Shown: one piece after another, positions 24,858-33,756 of the stretch | Layout: every line of letters begins with the position of its first letter | Numbering within the stretch: the stretch's first letter is position 1 | NCBI GenBank assembly: GCA_946628545.1 | Contig: CAMOWU010000016.1 | Span: 1-43,837 of the forward strand | Length of the DNA stretch: 43,837 bases | Source: an uncultured Bacteroides sp. | Lineage (GTDB): Bacteria; Bacteroidota; Bacteroidia; Bacteroidales; Bacteroidaceae | Reading direction: 5' to 3' | Translations under genes and position numbers: made by a program | The notes under the pieces: generated by a model | Database searches by the model: none | Told to the model about the DNA's origin: nothing | The model's input: only the letters and a program-made list of their open reading frames with translations

Positions 24858-25069
24858 ATAAAGTGTACGTGTTTTCCATGCTGTAATGCGAAGGATACGT
24901 TCACTTACAATACAGACTGGTCTGAACTGTCCGAGCTGCAAGAGCTGTTGGAACGTCCAGGCCAGTCTTATGAATGGAATGCATCGGATTTAACAAAGGC
25001 CTTATCTATGAATTCCCCAATAATAGCTGGTATGATACATTAAAGCAAATTTCTAATAAACATGAATAA
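24858..25069 (+). pseudogene. Frameshifted gene relic
   Basis: One frame reads DTFTYNTDWSELSELQELLE followed by RPGQSYEWNASDLT (24891-24995). The coherent continuation, KGLIYEFPNNSWYDTLKQIS, is one base out of register (24995-25069, ending TAA). The two parts look like the C-terminus of one soluble protein broken by a single-base change. No start or upstream coding is left (a stop lies just before 24858). The family was not recognised. It supports decay of transferred DNA next to the DUF4417 set. Confidence 0.45.
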
Positions 25070-25091
25070 GTGATGATTCTGGATTATTTAG

Positions 25092-25099
25092 TAATTTTG
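25092..25099 (+). promoter_or_regulatory. -7 promoter box of the GH98 gene
   Basis: TAATTTTG fits TAnnTTTG; no TTTG lies at the proper distance. Transcription from here would give a leader of about 120 nt before ATG 25225. Confidence 0.45.
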
Positions 25100-25224
25100 C
25101 ATCGTGCAATTATGGTGAGTGGGTGTCATTGTCCTTGTCTAAGCATCATGTGGGCGAGGTTGTTAGTACCTGCTATTGCATAACTGATTTTTTTTAAGCC
25201 AAAACAAAATCATACATCATAATT

Positions 25225-28200
25225 ATGAATCATAAAAACAAATTCCTTAGTATTTTGTTGACGCTTTTCTTTGCGCTATTCGCTCTGACCGTCTCCGCTC
25301 AGCAGCGTCGTCCTGTTGATTCCAAGCACCCGATGTGGCTCATCCATATCGATGTGTGGAACAACGCTGACCCCCAGAAGATCATCGACCTCATCCCCGA
25401 GGATGTTCGTCCTTACGTCTGCTTCAACCTCTCCCTCTCCTGCCAGTACGACACGGAGAAGAACGTGTATAAGATGCCACAGAACGCAGTGCCCACCTAC
25501 AAGTCGTGGGCGTCGGTGTGCTGCGCCAACAACGTCTGGTTCACTTGTCAGCCCGCCAGTGGCGGTCACACCCATATCCAGGACGGTGACCTCGACACCT
25601 TCGAGTACTTCTTCAAGCACTACAAGAACTTCCTTGGCTGGAACTACGCCGAGCAGTTCTGGGGTTTCGACGAACCCAACGACAAGTCGTCGAGCACCCA
25701 GGCCTCCCGTATCGCCTTGTTTGCCAAACTCGTGCCCATGCACCACAAGTACGGCGGTATGCTCATCATCAGTTTCTGCGGCAATATATGGTCGCATCCA
25801 CTCAACCCCATCGGTATGATGAAGCGCAACTCCGCCCTGCTCAACGCCTGCAAGAAGTATCCCGAGGCATGCCTCTGGCTCTATAAATACACCACTTCCT
25901 CTTGCTTCTACAACAACGAGAGTGTCACCCTCGCCCCATTCATCTCCGGCTTGGCCAAGAACTACGGTGTGCGCTACGACAACTGCGGTTGGAATGGTGC
26001 CCTTGAAGCCATTCTTGGCAAGGACAATGGCAAGAAATACCCCAACAGCGCAGGTTACGGCACAGTGATGGAACAGACCTGCATCAACGGCGGTGCCGTA
26101 TGGGATGGACCGGAACTTATCTGGACGGAAGACTTCCAGGAGCGCGGCACCACCAATGTCAACGGCTACACCCGTCGCAACTGGGGCACTTACAAGGCTT
26201 TCGACAACGGTTGGCTCGACATGTTCCGCAAGATCATCGACGGCACCCTTTACATCCCCTCCCGCGAGGAAGTCATCCAGCGCACCAAGGTGGTGATTAT
26301 CAACGACAACAACAGCGGCAACGACGAACAGAAGTACGCCTCTATCGGCGACCTCTACGACGGGCTCTACAAGCAGAAAGACCCCTTCAACCGAGGCAAT
26401 GGCCAGTGGATGGACAACTTCTGCTACTTCAAGAAGACCGGTCGCTATCAGGCCATTCCCGTAGTCATCGACTGCTACGACGAACTTTCCAAGTCCATCC
26501 CCGTGAAAGTGAAGCGTTCGCAGTACAGTTCCCGTTGGTCATCGCAGGCCAGGAAGGTCCAGGAGTTCGACAAGCTCTATGAGGAGGTGAGCACCGGCGA
26601 CCTCTATGTGGCCCGCCACAAGAATGAACTTGTGACCTACTATCCCTTCACCTATTTCAGGAAAGCCACCACCGCCTCCGCTTCCATTCCCCTTCGCTAC
26701 AACACCTGCGAGAGCCTGGACCTGGAGTACAGCAAGTTTGGCAACGGCATCGTGCATGAATATGCCGACCGCATCGACCTCTACCTCAACAACTACCGTA
26801 TGGACACCACTTTGGCAGTGGTCGATAAGGTGACCATCCACGGCGCCACAGCCAAGCCCGAGTACACTTATCAGCGCCGTGCCAATGCCACAGGCGGCGC
26901 ACCTACGGAAACATGGGATGCCGAGACAGGCACTTACGAGCTGAGTATCCGCCACATGGGTCCTGTGGAGGTGAGCATCAAGTGTGCCGGCAACGGCACC
27001 GACCGCCAGACCGACCTCGTCGCCGACACACCGCTTGAACTGCCCCAGCAGCCCGAGGAATACTACGGTGAACTCGTGAAGGAAGCCGAGAACATCGACT
27101 ACAGGAACATCAAGAGTTGTGTGACCAACCCTTACGCTTGGTACCCCAACGTTCGCGGTCATGCCGCCATGGGTTTTGTGGATATGGGCACCAACACCGC
27201 AGCCTCCCTGCGCGACTCCGTCTTCATCAAGCACCCAGGAGAATACACCATCTCCGTTCGCTATATGCTGACCTCCAACACGGGGTCGATGGTCACCACG
27301 CTCAATGGCAAATCGTCAGCCCTGCGCTTCGCCAAGACCAACAGCAACGAGTGGAAAGAAGCCTCTTTCACCGCCGAACTGAAGGAAGGAGGCAACAGTT
27401 TCGTGCTCCGCAACAGCAGTGGCCTGAACATCTATATCGACCAAGTGATCTATACTCCAGCCGACCAGCACAACGACGTGCTGAAACTCGACATTGCCGA
27501 GGCTGAAGATGGAGATGTTCCATCCGGTTGGGTGGCCAGCGAAGGAGGAGTGAAGACCCATCCCGACAATGGCAGCAAGGCTTTGGCATGGAGTGGGGCA
27601 GCCCCCTCCCTCACCTACGGCACCCTTACCGACTACCCATTCAGCCTTGAGGAAGGCGATTATAAGTTGACCTTGGTCAACAATAAAGCTTTGGAGACCG
27701 CCGATGTCGTCAACTACACCGTCAGCATCGAGGATGAGGCAGGAAATGTGGTAGCCAGTGAGGAAAAGGAGGCTACAGATGATCAGACCACCATGACCTT
27801 CTCCATCGCCAAGGCCGGTAACTACGTGTTGCGCCTGAGTGGTGCAGCGAACATGGAGTACTTGCTCAGCAAGTGTGTAGTCATTCCTACCTACCTCTAT
27901 ACGGTGAACATCCTCGACAGCGAGGGAGGCAAGGCCACCGTCGGTGCATCGAGATTTGAGGCCGGCGAACAGGTTGACCTTGAAGTGGAGGTAGAAGAAG
28001 GCTACGACTTTGTGGGTTGGGATGTGGTTTATGGTGGTGTCAGCGTGAGAGACAACAGTTTCGTCATGCCCGAGCGTTCGGTCACCTTGCGTCCCATCTT
28101 CAAAGACCAGAGCCTTGTCTATGCACTCGACTTCAGCTCTACCCTGAGCGGTACACTTCCTCCAGGCTGGCAGGCCGTTCAGGAGAACAACGACACCCAC

Positions 28201-28782
28201 AGCTATCCCAACTCCTATACCTCAGGTGGTCGCACCTTTGTCGGTTTCACCGGTTATCAAGGCGCAGCCCTTTATTGGCGCGAGGGATACGCCGAGTACG
28301 GCCGTCAGAGCAGCTACCGTCTGAAATTAGAGCCAGGCTGGTATCAATTCTCCTTCTGCAATGCCGCTTGGAAAGGTACTCCATCCTATAAAGCCCAGAT
28401 ACTCAAGAGCGACGGCTCAGTGCTGGCTCAGTCGGATGCCTACCGATCCACACCCAATGCCAATGGTTCCACCAGTGCCAACCTGACTTCCGCCAAGACC
28501 TACGAACTCACCTTTGAAGTCACTGAAAGCGGCAATTATATCATCCGCTTCCAGAACCAAGGCGATATGGGTGGCGGTTTCGAGGAGTTCCTGCTGCTGA
28601 TGTGCAAAATCAGCAAGGCCGAAGACCCGAATCTGGGCAACGGCATCAACGATGCTCCAGCCGCAGAGGCCACTGTCACTGCCATCTACAACCTTTCGGG
28701 TGTAAGAACCGACAAGATGAGCCCTGGCGTGAATATCGTCCGCATGAGCGACGGAACGACCAGAAAAGTGTATGTGAAATAG
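25225..28782 (+). CDS. Secreted glycoside hydrolase, GH98-like, with C-terminal repeat domain
   Basis: A 1185-residue exported enzyme. The signal peptide is MNHKNKFLSILLTLFFALFALTVSAQ. Residues 35-330 carry the GH98 landmarks as I know them: WLIHIDVWNNADPQKI, IPEDVRPYVCFNLSLS, E143 in YAEQFWGFDEPND, and GTVMEQTCINGGAVWDGPELIW. Known GH98 enzymes are endo-beta-1,4-galactosidases on blood-group antigens and, in gut Bacteroides, endo-xylanases on complex xylans. The C-terminal GH98 beta domain follows. After that come beta-sandwich regions that look carbohydrate-binding (about 615-880), an InlB-type repeat near 890-963 (LDSEGGKATVGASRFEAGEQVDLEV) and another beta-sandwich. The tail (YNLSGVRTDKMSPGVNIVRMSDGTTRKVYVK) looks like a cell-surface sorting tail. 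A tandem 9-bp array starts 3 bases after the stop codon. The substrate is not shown; mucin-type or xylan glycans are the options. Confidence 0.82.
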   Translation: MNHKNKFLSILLTLFFALFALTVSAQQRRPVDSKHPMWLIHIDVWNNADPQKIIDLIPEDVRPYVCFNLSLSCQYDTEKNVYKMPQNAVPTYKSWASVCCANNVWFTCQPASGGHTHIQDGDLDTFEYFFKHYKNFLGWNYAEQFWGFDEPNDKSSSTQASRIALFAKLVPMHHKYGGMLIISFCGNIWSHPLNPIGMMKRNSALLNACKKYPEACLWLYKYTTSSCFYNNESVTLAPFISGLAKNYGVRYDNCGWNGALEAILGKDNGKKYPNSAGYGTVMEQTCINGGAVWDGPELIWTEDFQERGTTNVNGYTRRNWGTYKAFDNGWLDMFRKIIDGTLYIPSREEVIQRTKVVIINDNNSGNDEQKYASIGDLYDGLYKQKDPFNRGNGQWMDNFCYFKKTGRYQAIPVVIDCYDELSKSIPVKVKRSQYSSRWSSQARKVQEFDKLYEEVSTGDLYVARHKNELVTYYPFTYFRKATTASASIPLRYNTCESLDLEYSKFGNGIVHEYADRIDLYLNNYRMDTTLAVVDKVTIHGATAKPEYTYQRRANATGGAPTETWDAETGTYELSIRHMGPVEVSIKCAGNGTDRQTDLVADTPLELPQQPEEYYGELVKEAENIDYRNIKSCVTNPYAWYPNVRGHAAMGFVDMGTNTAASLRDSVFIKHPGEYTISVRYMLTSNTGSMVTTLNGKSSALRFAKTNSNEWKEASFTAELKEGGNSFVLRNSSGLNIYIDQVIYTPADQHNDVLKLDIAEAEDGDVPSGWVASEGGVKTHPDNGSKALAWSGAAPSLTYGTLTDYPFSLEEGDYKLTLVNNKALETADVVNYTVSIEDEAGNVVASEEKEATDDQTTMTFSIAKAGNYVLRLSGAANMEYLLSKCVVIPTYLYTVNILDSEGGKATVGASRFEAGEQVDLEVEVEEGYDFVGWDVVYGGVSVRDNSFVMPERSVTLRPIFKDQSLVYALDFSSTLSGTLPPGWQAVQENNDTHSYPNSYTSGGRTFVGFTGYQGAALYWREGYAEYGRQSSYRLKLEPGWYQFSFCNAAWKGTPSYKAQILKSDGSVLAQSDAYRSTPNANGSTSANLTSAKTYELTFEVTESGNYIIRFQNQGDMGGGFEEFLLLMCKISKAEDPNLGNGINDAPAAEATVTAIYNLSGVRTDKMSPGVNIVRMSDGTTRKVYVK

Positions 28783-28785
28783 GGG

Positions 28786-28884
28786 CTATAGATGCTATAG
28801 ATACTATAGATGCTATAGACGCTATAGATGCTATAGACGCTATAGATACTATAGACGCTATAGATACTATAGATGCTATAGAGA
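28786..28884. repeat. Eleven tandem 9-bp units (CTATAGAYR)
   Basis: Units CTATAGATG, CTATAGATA and CTATAGACG alternate for 11 copies (the last is CTATAGAGA) right after the GH98 stop codon. The core CTATAG is palindromic. The same unit type occurs at about 9032-9060. A frame through it (IDAIDTIDAID) is not a gene. The rest to 29115 holds only a promoter box. Confidence 0.85.
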
Positions 28885-29078
28885 TTGGAACCATAGAGAT
28901 GATGGCCTGGGAGGCGATGCCGACCAGGCTATCTTCTTTTCTTGGGAGATGGGCAAAGAGTGAGGGCAGACAGAAGATGAAGTGTGTTTATTTTTGTAAT
29001 TCAGAATAAAATGCTACTTTTCCTCTAAAGAAAAACCGATTCTTTATCTTGACTGGCTTATAAATCCTGATTTTTGTC

Positions 29079-29086
29079 TAAATTTG
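29079..29086 (+). promoter_or_regulatory. -7 promoter box of the second C10 protease gene
   Basis: TAAATTTG fits TAnnTTTG; transcription would begin near 29089, about 27 nt before ATG 29116. No TTTG at the right spacing. Confidence 0.5.
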
Positions 29087-29115
29087 CACAGACAAAAACC
29101 AAGTAGAACCAGATT

Positions 29116-30870
29116 ATGAAACGAATAAGCACCTTTTTAGCGTTCTTGGCCATTACCTCGACGACCTTTGCCGGCCCTATCGATTTCACCCAGGCCAGCC
29201 GAATAGCCCACAACTTCATCAATCAGAACCGTCAGACGCAAGTTGACGTGGCATACGTCGCCCAAGAGGCGGAAGTCAATGGATTGCATGGCGCTAAGGA
29301 GCGTTATCCGTCGTATTATGCCTTCAATTCCTCTGATGGCGAAGGCTTTGTCCTTGTTTCGGGCGACGATGCCTTTCCCCAGGTCTTAGGCTACTCCGAC
29401 ACCGGCAGTTTCTGCTACAGCGACGACATGCCCTTGGCTTTGCGCCGTATGCTCAGTTCGTTCGACGACTATGTGGAAGACGTCCGTTTGGGTCTGCAGG
29501 AAGCCCCCGACGTGGAAGGCATGATGCGTTCTGCCAACTTCACGGTGGTTCCGATGATGATCCAGTCGCAATGGTCGCAATATACACCCTACAACAGCCA
29601 GATTCCCAAGTCGGGAACCAAGACCTGTCCGGTGGGTTGTGTGTCAACAGCCATGTCGCAGATCATGCGCTACTATCGCTACCCCTCCCAGCCCGTCTAT
29701 ACAGGCAGCAAGGCCTGGCATGTGGATGGCAACAAGAAAGCTGGTTCGTTCAGTTTCAAGGGTGTCACCTTCGATTACGACCAGATGCCCAATAAAGCCA
29801 CCAGTAGCAGCACCACCGCCCAGAAGAATGCTGTAGGACTGATTTGTGCCGCAGTCTCAGCCGCCGTGAATATGCAGTTGAGCCCCGATGGCAGCGGGGC
29901 TTACGACAGCGATGCCATGGAGGCCTATACCCAGATCTTTGGATATAGCAAGGCCAACGTGGATATCGTGTATCGCGAGTGCTATGCCACTCAGGAGGAA
30001 TGGAACCAGTTGATCTACGACGAGTTGATGGCGGGCCGTCCTGTTCAGATGGGTGCAGTGAGCGACCCCGAGGACACAGGCGACGGTGCAGGCCATTCCT
30101 TCATCATCGACGGTATTGATGCCAAAGGGTACGTGCATGTCAACTGGGGTTGGGCAGGCGGTTCCGATGCCTACTATGCCATCCCCTACATGAACCCTTC
30201 ACGTACCTCTTACACCTTCGCTCAGGACCAGTGCGCCATTATCGGCATTCAGTTGCCCGAATCCGACGACGAGGTGTTGCGGCAGACCTCCATGTACTGT
30301 TACCAGCCCCTTGGCGTGAATCTTCGCAACACACTGCGTAGCAGTGAGTTCAGAGTCTATATGGGTGAGTGCTACAACTACTTCAATAGCACCCGCACCT
30401 ATACGATAGGCATCGGTCTCTTCGACGCCAATGGCAAGTTCCTTGAAAATGTCTGCACCGATAAATCCGACGATATGACCGTGGAATTCGAGGCTTATTA
30501 TGGGTTTGTGGACTCAGTAGGCACAGACTTCGGCGGACAGATGTGCAAGATTCCGCTGAGTTATCCTGATGGCGACTACACCTTGCGTTTCATCACCCGC
30601 GAGAAAGGCTATACGGAGTGGGTAGAGCCAGATGTGGTGGGTGGACAAGCCCTGAACCGTATTCCTATCGTTCTGACTTCCACTCAGATACGTTTTAACA
30701 CAAGTTCCACTCCAGTTCGTGATGTGCAAGCCGACGAACCCTCTTCCAAGGCGGAATACTACACGGTGGATGGCGTGAGGATCGCCGCACCTCGCGAGGG
30801 GCAGATATATATCGAAAGGCGCAAGACCAAGAGTGGTGAAAGCGTTGTCTCCAAACATCTCAAACTTTGA
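29116..30870 (+). CDS. Secreted C10-family cysteine protease (second copy)
   Basis: A 584-residue preproprotease. The signal peptide MKRISTFLAFLAITSTTFAG is followed by a Spi-like propeptide (ASRIAHNFINQN... YYAFNSSDGEGFVLVSGDDAFPQVLGYS). The protease domain has catalytic C175 in CPVGCVSTAMSQIM, catalytic H327 in GHSFIIDGIDA and the HVNWGWAGGSDAYY block. The C-terminal 190 residues form a beta-rich extension. It shares the same plan as the protease at 13762-15456 but is clearly diverged. It lies next to an AraC-type regulator and dipeptidyl peptidase III, so the group would fit extracellular protein breakdown followed by di-peptide release. ATG 29116 is the only sensible start. Confidence 0.92.
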   Translation: MKRISTFLAFLAITSTTFAGPIDFTQASRIAHNFINQNRQTQVDVAYVAQEAEVNGLHGAKERYPSYYAFNSSDGEGFVLVSGDDAFPQVLGYSDTGSFCYSDDMPLALRRMLSSFDDYVEDVRLGLQEAPDVEGMMRSANFTVVPMMIQSQWSQYTPYNSQIPKSGTKTCPVGCVSTAMSQIMRYYRYPSQPVYTGSKAWHVDGNKKAGSFSFKGVTFDYDQMPNKATSSSTTAQKNAVGLICAAVSAAVNMQLSPDGSGAYDSDAMEAYTQIFGYSKANVDIVYRECYATQEEWNQLIYDELMAGRPVQMGAVSDPEDTGDGAGHSFIIDGIDAKGYVHVNWGWAGGSDAYYAIPYMNPSRTSYTFAQDQCAIIGIQLPESDDEVLRQTSMYCYQPLGVNLRNTLRSSEFRVYMGECYNYFNSTRTYTIGIGLFDANGKFLENVCTDKSDDMTVEFEAYYGFVDSVGTDFGGQMCKIPLSYPDGDYTLRFITREKGYTEWVEPDVVGGQALNRIPIVLTSTQIRFNTSSTPVRDVQADEPSSKAEYYTVDGVRIAAPREGQIYIERRKTKSGESVVSKHLKL

Positions 30871-30948
30871 CTATATTAATGTAACTTTAGACCATATTCC
30901 GATAGTATCAAAAAAAATGTGATTTTTTAGAAAAAAAAGGATGATTTA

Positions 30949-30980
30949 TTTGCAAAGGTCATTAAAATTCAGTTAATTTG
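30949..30980 (+). promoter_or_regulatory. Promoter of the AraC-type regulator
   Basis: TTTG (30949-30952), 20 nt, TTAATTTG (30973-30980), a 7-of-8 match to TAnnTTTG. Transcription would start near 30984, about 20 nt before ATG 31004. Confidence 0.5.
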
Positions 30981-31003
30981 CACATCATCAAATAAATATC
31001 GGT

Positions 31004-31549
31004 ATGGTTGAACATGTGAAGAAAGAATCAGGGAAACGAAAAGATGATGGGAAGCGGAAGAAATATAATCTCACCCAAAACGTAGAGAAAGAGGCTCCCT
31101 ACAGACAGATGATCAGTCCGGCAGTGGTCGATGCCTTATACGAGCGCATCCTCGCCATCTTGATTGTTGGCAAGAAATACAAAGATCCCGATTATTCAGC
31201 CAAGCAGTTGGCGAGGGATTTGGAAACCAACACTCGCTACCTGTCGGCTGTGGTGAATCTAAGATTTGGATGCAACTATTCAAGTCTGGTCAATCAGTAT
31301 CGTATCCGTGATGCACGTTACTTATTATCCGACAAACGAACGGATGTGCGCAAGTCGATGGATGAAATCAGCAGGGAGATAGGCTTTGCCAATCGCCAGT
31401 CCTTTTATGCGGCATTCTACAAGTATGTGGGTGTGACTCCAAGGGAGTATCGGCTGGCGCATAATCAGAGTTATGCGACCATCGTATCCGAGCGCGAACG
31501 AAAACGATCAAAGAAGAAGAAAGAAGAAACGGAGAACATTGAACATTGA
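31004..31549 (+). CDS. AraC-family transcriptional regulator (DNA-binding domain only)
   Basis: A 181-residue cytoplasmic DNA-binding protein. A basic start (KKESGKRKDDGKRKK) precedes the AraC/XylS double helix-turn-helix. The first helix pair is around YSAKQLARDLETNTRYLSAVVN. The second is the signature MDEISREIGFANRQSFYAAFYKYVGVTPREYR. No ligand-binding or sensor domain is present, so activity must be set by expression or by a partner. A lysine-rich tail (KRSKKKKEETENIEH) ends the protein; its stop codon falls inside a CATTGAM heptad repeat. By position it could regulate the neighbouring protease/peptidase genes; this is inference. Confidence 0.9.
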   Translation: MVEHVKKESGKRKDDGKRKKYNLTQNVEKEAPYRQMISPAVVDALYERILAILIVGKKYKDPDYSAKQLARDLETNTRYLSAVVNLRFGCNYSSLVNQYRIRDARYLLSDKRTDVRKSMDEISREIGFANRQSFYAAFYKYVGVTPREYRLAHNQSYATIVSERERKRSKKKKEETENIEH

Positions 31550-31557
31550 CCATTGGC
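31537..31557. repeat. Three CATTGAM heptads at the AraC-gene stop codon
   Basis: CATTGAA, CATTGAC, CATTGGC in register; the stop TGA (31547-31549) is part of the second unit. Confidence 0.65.
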
Positions 31558-31578
31558 TTCGCCTAAAATGCTCACATG

Positions 31579-31655
31579 GGGTACGCAGGCATCTTGCCTG
31601 CGATGAAGAATTACGCGTCCTCCAGACGCGTCGCAGGCAGGATGCCTGCGTACCC
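31579..31655. repeat. Nested 77-bp inverted repeat (cruciform-like)
   Basis: Outer arms of 24 bp (31579-31602 and 31632-31655) match with one mismatch. Inside lies a second perfect hairpin, ACGCGTC-CTCCA-GACGCGT (31613-31631). The outer arms are themselves partly palindromic (GCAGGCATCTTGCCTGC). I recall this GTACGCAGGCATC-type element as a dispersed repeat of Prevotella/Bacteroides intergenic DNA. It may terminate transcription both ways between the regulator and the DPP III gene. Confidence 0.75.
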
Positions 31656-31692
31656 TCCACCCAAAAGGCTTACCCCTCAATAACCCATAACC

Positions 31693-31713
31693 CATTGAAC
31701 ATCGAACATTATG
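31693..31713. repeat. Three heptads at the DPP III start codon
   Basis: CATTGAA, CATCGAA, CATTATG in register; the ATG at 31711 is the end of the third unit. Confidence 0.6.
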
Positions 31714-33756
31714 AATATAAACATCAGAAAAATGATTGTTTCATCCCTTATTGCTGCTGCCCCTCTTGGAGCAGCAGCACAAGTGAATGAGGATTTCGCT
31801 TACAGCGATGAACGTTTTGCCGATCTTCAGATGCTGCGCTACAAGGTGGAAGGCTTTGAAGACCTTACCCTTCAGCAAAAGAAGTATATCTATTACTTGA
31901 CCGAGGCGTCTTTGCAGGGTCGCGATATCCTCTTCGACCAGAACGGCAAGTATAATCTCCGCATCCGCAAGGTCCTGGAGAGCCTCTACACCGACTTCAA
32001 GGGCAACCGCCAGAGCGAAGACTTCAAGGCCCTGGTGGTGTATCTCAAGCGCGTGTGGTTCTCCAACGGTATCCACCACCACTACGGCAGCGAGAAGTTC
32101 GTTCCTGGATTCTCCGAGCAGTTCTTCCGCAATGCCGTTCAGACTCTTCCTGCCAGCAAGTTGCCTTTGGCAGAGGGTCAGACGGTGAAGGAGCTGTTGG
32201 ATGTGCTTTGCCCCGTCATCTTCGACCCACAGGTGATGCCCAAGCGTGTGAATCAGGCAGACGGAGTGGATTTGCTGCTGACTTCCGCTGAGAACTACTA
32301 CAGTGGTGTGAGTCAGGCTGAAGCCGAGGAATTCTACAACAACCAGCGTGATATCAATGACCCGCATCCCGTGATGACGGGTATGAACAGCCGATTGGTG
32401 AAAGGTGCAGACGGACAGTTGCGCGAGTTGCGCTGGACCGCCAACGGACTCTATGGGCAGTCCATCGCCCGCATCATCTACTGGCTTCAGAAAGCACGGC
32501 CATACGCAGAGAACGAGAAGCAACAGGCAGTAATCGACAAACTCATCGAGTTCTACCAGACAGGCGACCTCCACACCTTCGACGATTATTCCATTCTATG
32601 GGTGGGCGATGTGGATTCCCGCATCGACTTTGTCAACGGTTTCATCGAGAGTTATGGCGACCCCTTGGGCTTGAAGTCCAGTTGGGAGTCGATCGTCAAC
32701 TTCAAAGACCTGGAGGCCACCAAACGCACCGAAACCCTGAGCCGCAACGCACAGTGGTTTGAGGACAACTCCCCATGCGACCCTCGTTTCAAGAAAGAGG
32801 AAGTGAAAGGCATCACCGCCAAGGTCATCACTGCCGCTATCCTGGCAGGCGACCTCTATCCCTCCACAGCCATTGGCATCAACCTACCCAATTCCGACTG
32901 GGTGAGAAAAGAACACGGTTCGAAGTCGGTGACTATTGGTAACCTGACCGACGCCTACAACAAATCCGCTCGTGGCAACGGATTCAGCCAGGAATTCGCT
33001 TACAGCCAGACGGAGATCGACCTGATGGACAAATACGGCGACTTGACCGACGACCTGCATACCGACCTTCACGAATGTCTGGGACATGGTTCTGGCAAGC
33101 TGTTGCCAGGTGTGAGCACCGATACCCTGAAGGCCTACGGCTCAACCATAGAAGAAGCCCGTGCCGACATCTTCGGCCTCTATTATGTCGCTGACGACAA
33201 GTTGGTGGAGCTGGGACTGATTCCCGATAAGGAAGCCTACAAGGCCCAGTACTACAGTTATATGATGAACGGCTTGATGACGCAGTTGGTGCGTATCAAC
33301 CTGGGAAATGAAATCGAGGAGGCACACATGCGCAACCGCGCCTTGATCGCCCGATGGGCTTATGAGCATGGCAAAGCCGACAAGGTGGTGGAGCTGGTGA
33401 AACGTGATGGCAAGACCTATGTGAAGATCAACGACTATCCACGTCTGCGCGCGCTCTTTGCTGAGTTGCTGGCCGAAATCCAGCGCATCAAGAGCACTGG
33501 CGACTTTGAGGCTGCCCGCAATCTGGTGGAGACTTACGGAGTGAAGATCGACCCTGAATTGCACAAGGAGATCCTCGACCGCTACGCCCGACTCAACCTC
33601 GCTCCTTACAAGGGATTCATCAATCCCGTCTATCGAGTGGAGAAAGACGCCAATGGCGAGATCACCGATATCAAGATCGACTATACCGAGGCTTACGACC
33701 ACCAGATGCTGCGCTACAGCACCGACTACGCTACGCTGCCTTACGTGAACCATTGA
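31711..33756 (+). CDS. Dipeptidyl peptidase III (M49 family)
   Basis: A 681-residue zinc exopeptidase that removes dipeptides from the N-terminus of short peptides. The zinc motif HECLGH at 454-459 and the EEARAD motif at 481-486 (third ligand Glu) are the hallmarks of M49. A signal peptide is visible (MIVSSLIAAAPLGAAAQ), so the enzyme is likely periplasmic or outer-membrane; many DPP III proteins are cytosolic, but Bacteroidales forms are often exported. ATG 31711 adds seven residues; ATG 31732 (MIVSSL) is an alternative. Its stop codon (33754-33756) lies inside a heptad array that runs into the next gene. With the C10 proteases it would complete a chain from protein to dipeptides. Confidence 0.93.
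   Translation: MNINIRKMIVSSLIAAAPLGAAAQVNEDFAYSDERFADLQMLRYKVEGFEDLTLQQKKYIYYLTEASLQGRDILFDQNGKYNLRIRKVLESLYTDFKGNRQSEDFKALVVYLKRVWFSNGIHHHYGSEKFVPGFSEQFFRNAVQTLPASKLPLAEGQTVKELLDVLCPVIFDPQVMPKRVNQADGVDLLLTSAENYYSGVSQAEAEEFYNNQRDINDPHPVMTGMNSRLVKGADGQLRELRWTANGLYGQSIARIIYWLQKARPYAENEKQQAVIDKLIEFYQTGDLHTFDDYSILWVGDVDSRIDFVNGFIESYGDPLGLKSSWESIVNFKDLEATKRTETLSRNAQWFEDNSPCDPRFKKEEVKGITAKVITAAILAGDLYPSTAIGINLPNSDWVRKEHGSKSVTIGNLTDAYNKSARGNGFSQEFAYSQTEIDLMDKYGDLTDDLHTDLHECLGHGSGKLLPGVSTDTLKAYGSTIEEARADIFGLYYVADDKLVELGLIPDKEAYKAQYYSYMMNGLMTQLVRINLGNEIEEAHMRNRALIARWAYEHGKADKVVELVKRDGKTYVKINDYPRLRALFAELLAEIQRIKSTGDFEAARNLVETYGVKIDPELHKEILDRYARLNLAPYKGFINPVYRVEKDANGEITDIKIDYTEAYDHQMLRYSTDYATLPYVNH

Noticed and set aside
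28602-29009. Frame with an Ile-Asp-Ala/Thr repeat peptide
   Set aside because: Translation of the 9-bp tandem repeat; begins inside the GH98 gene.
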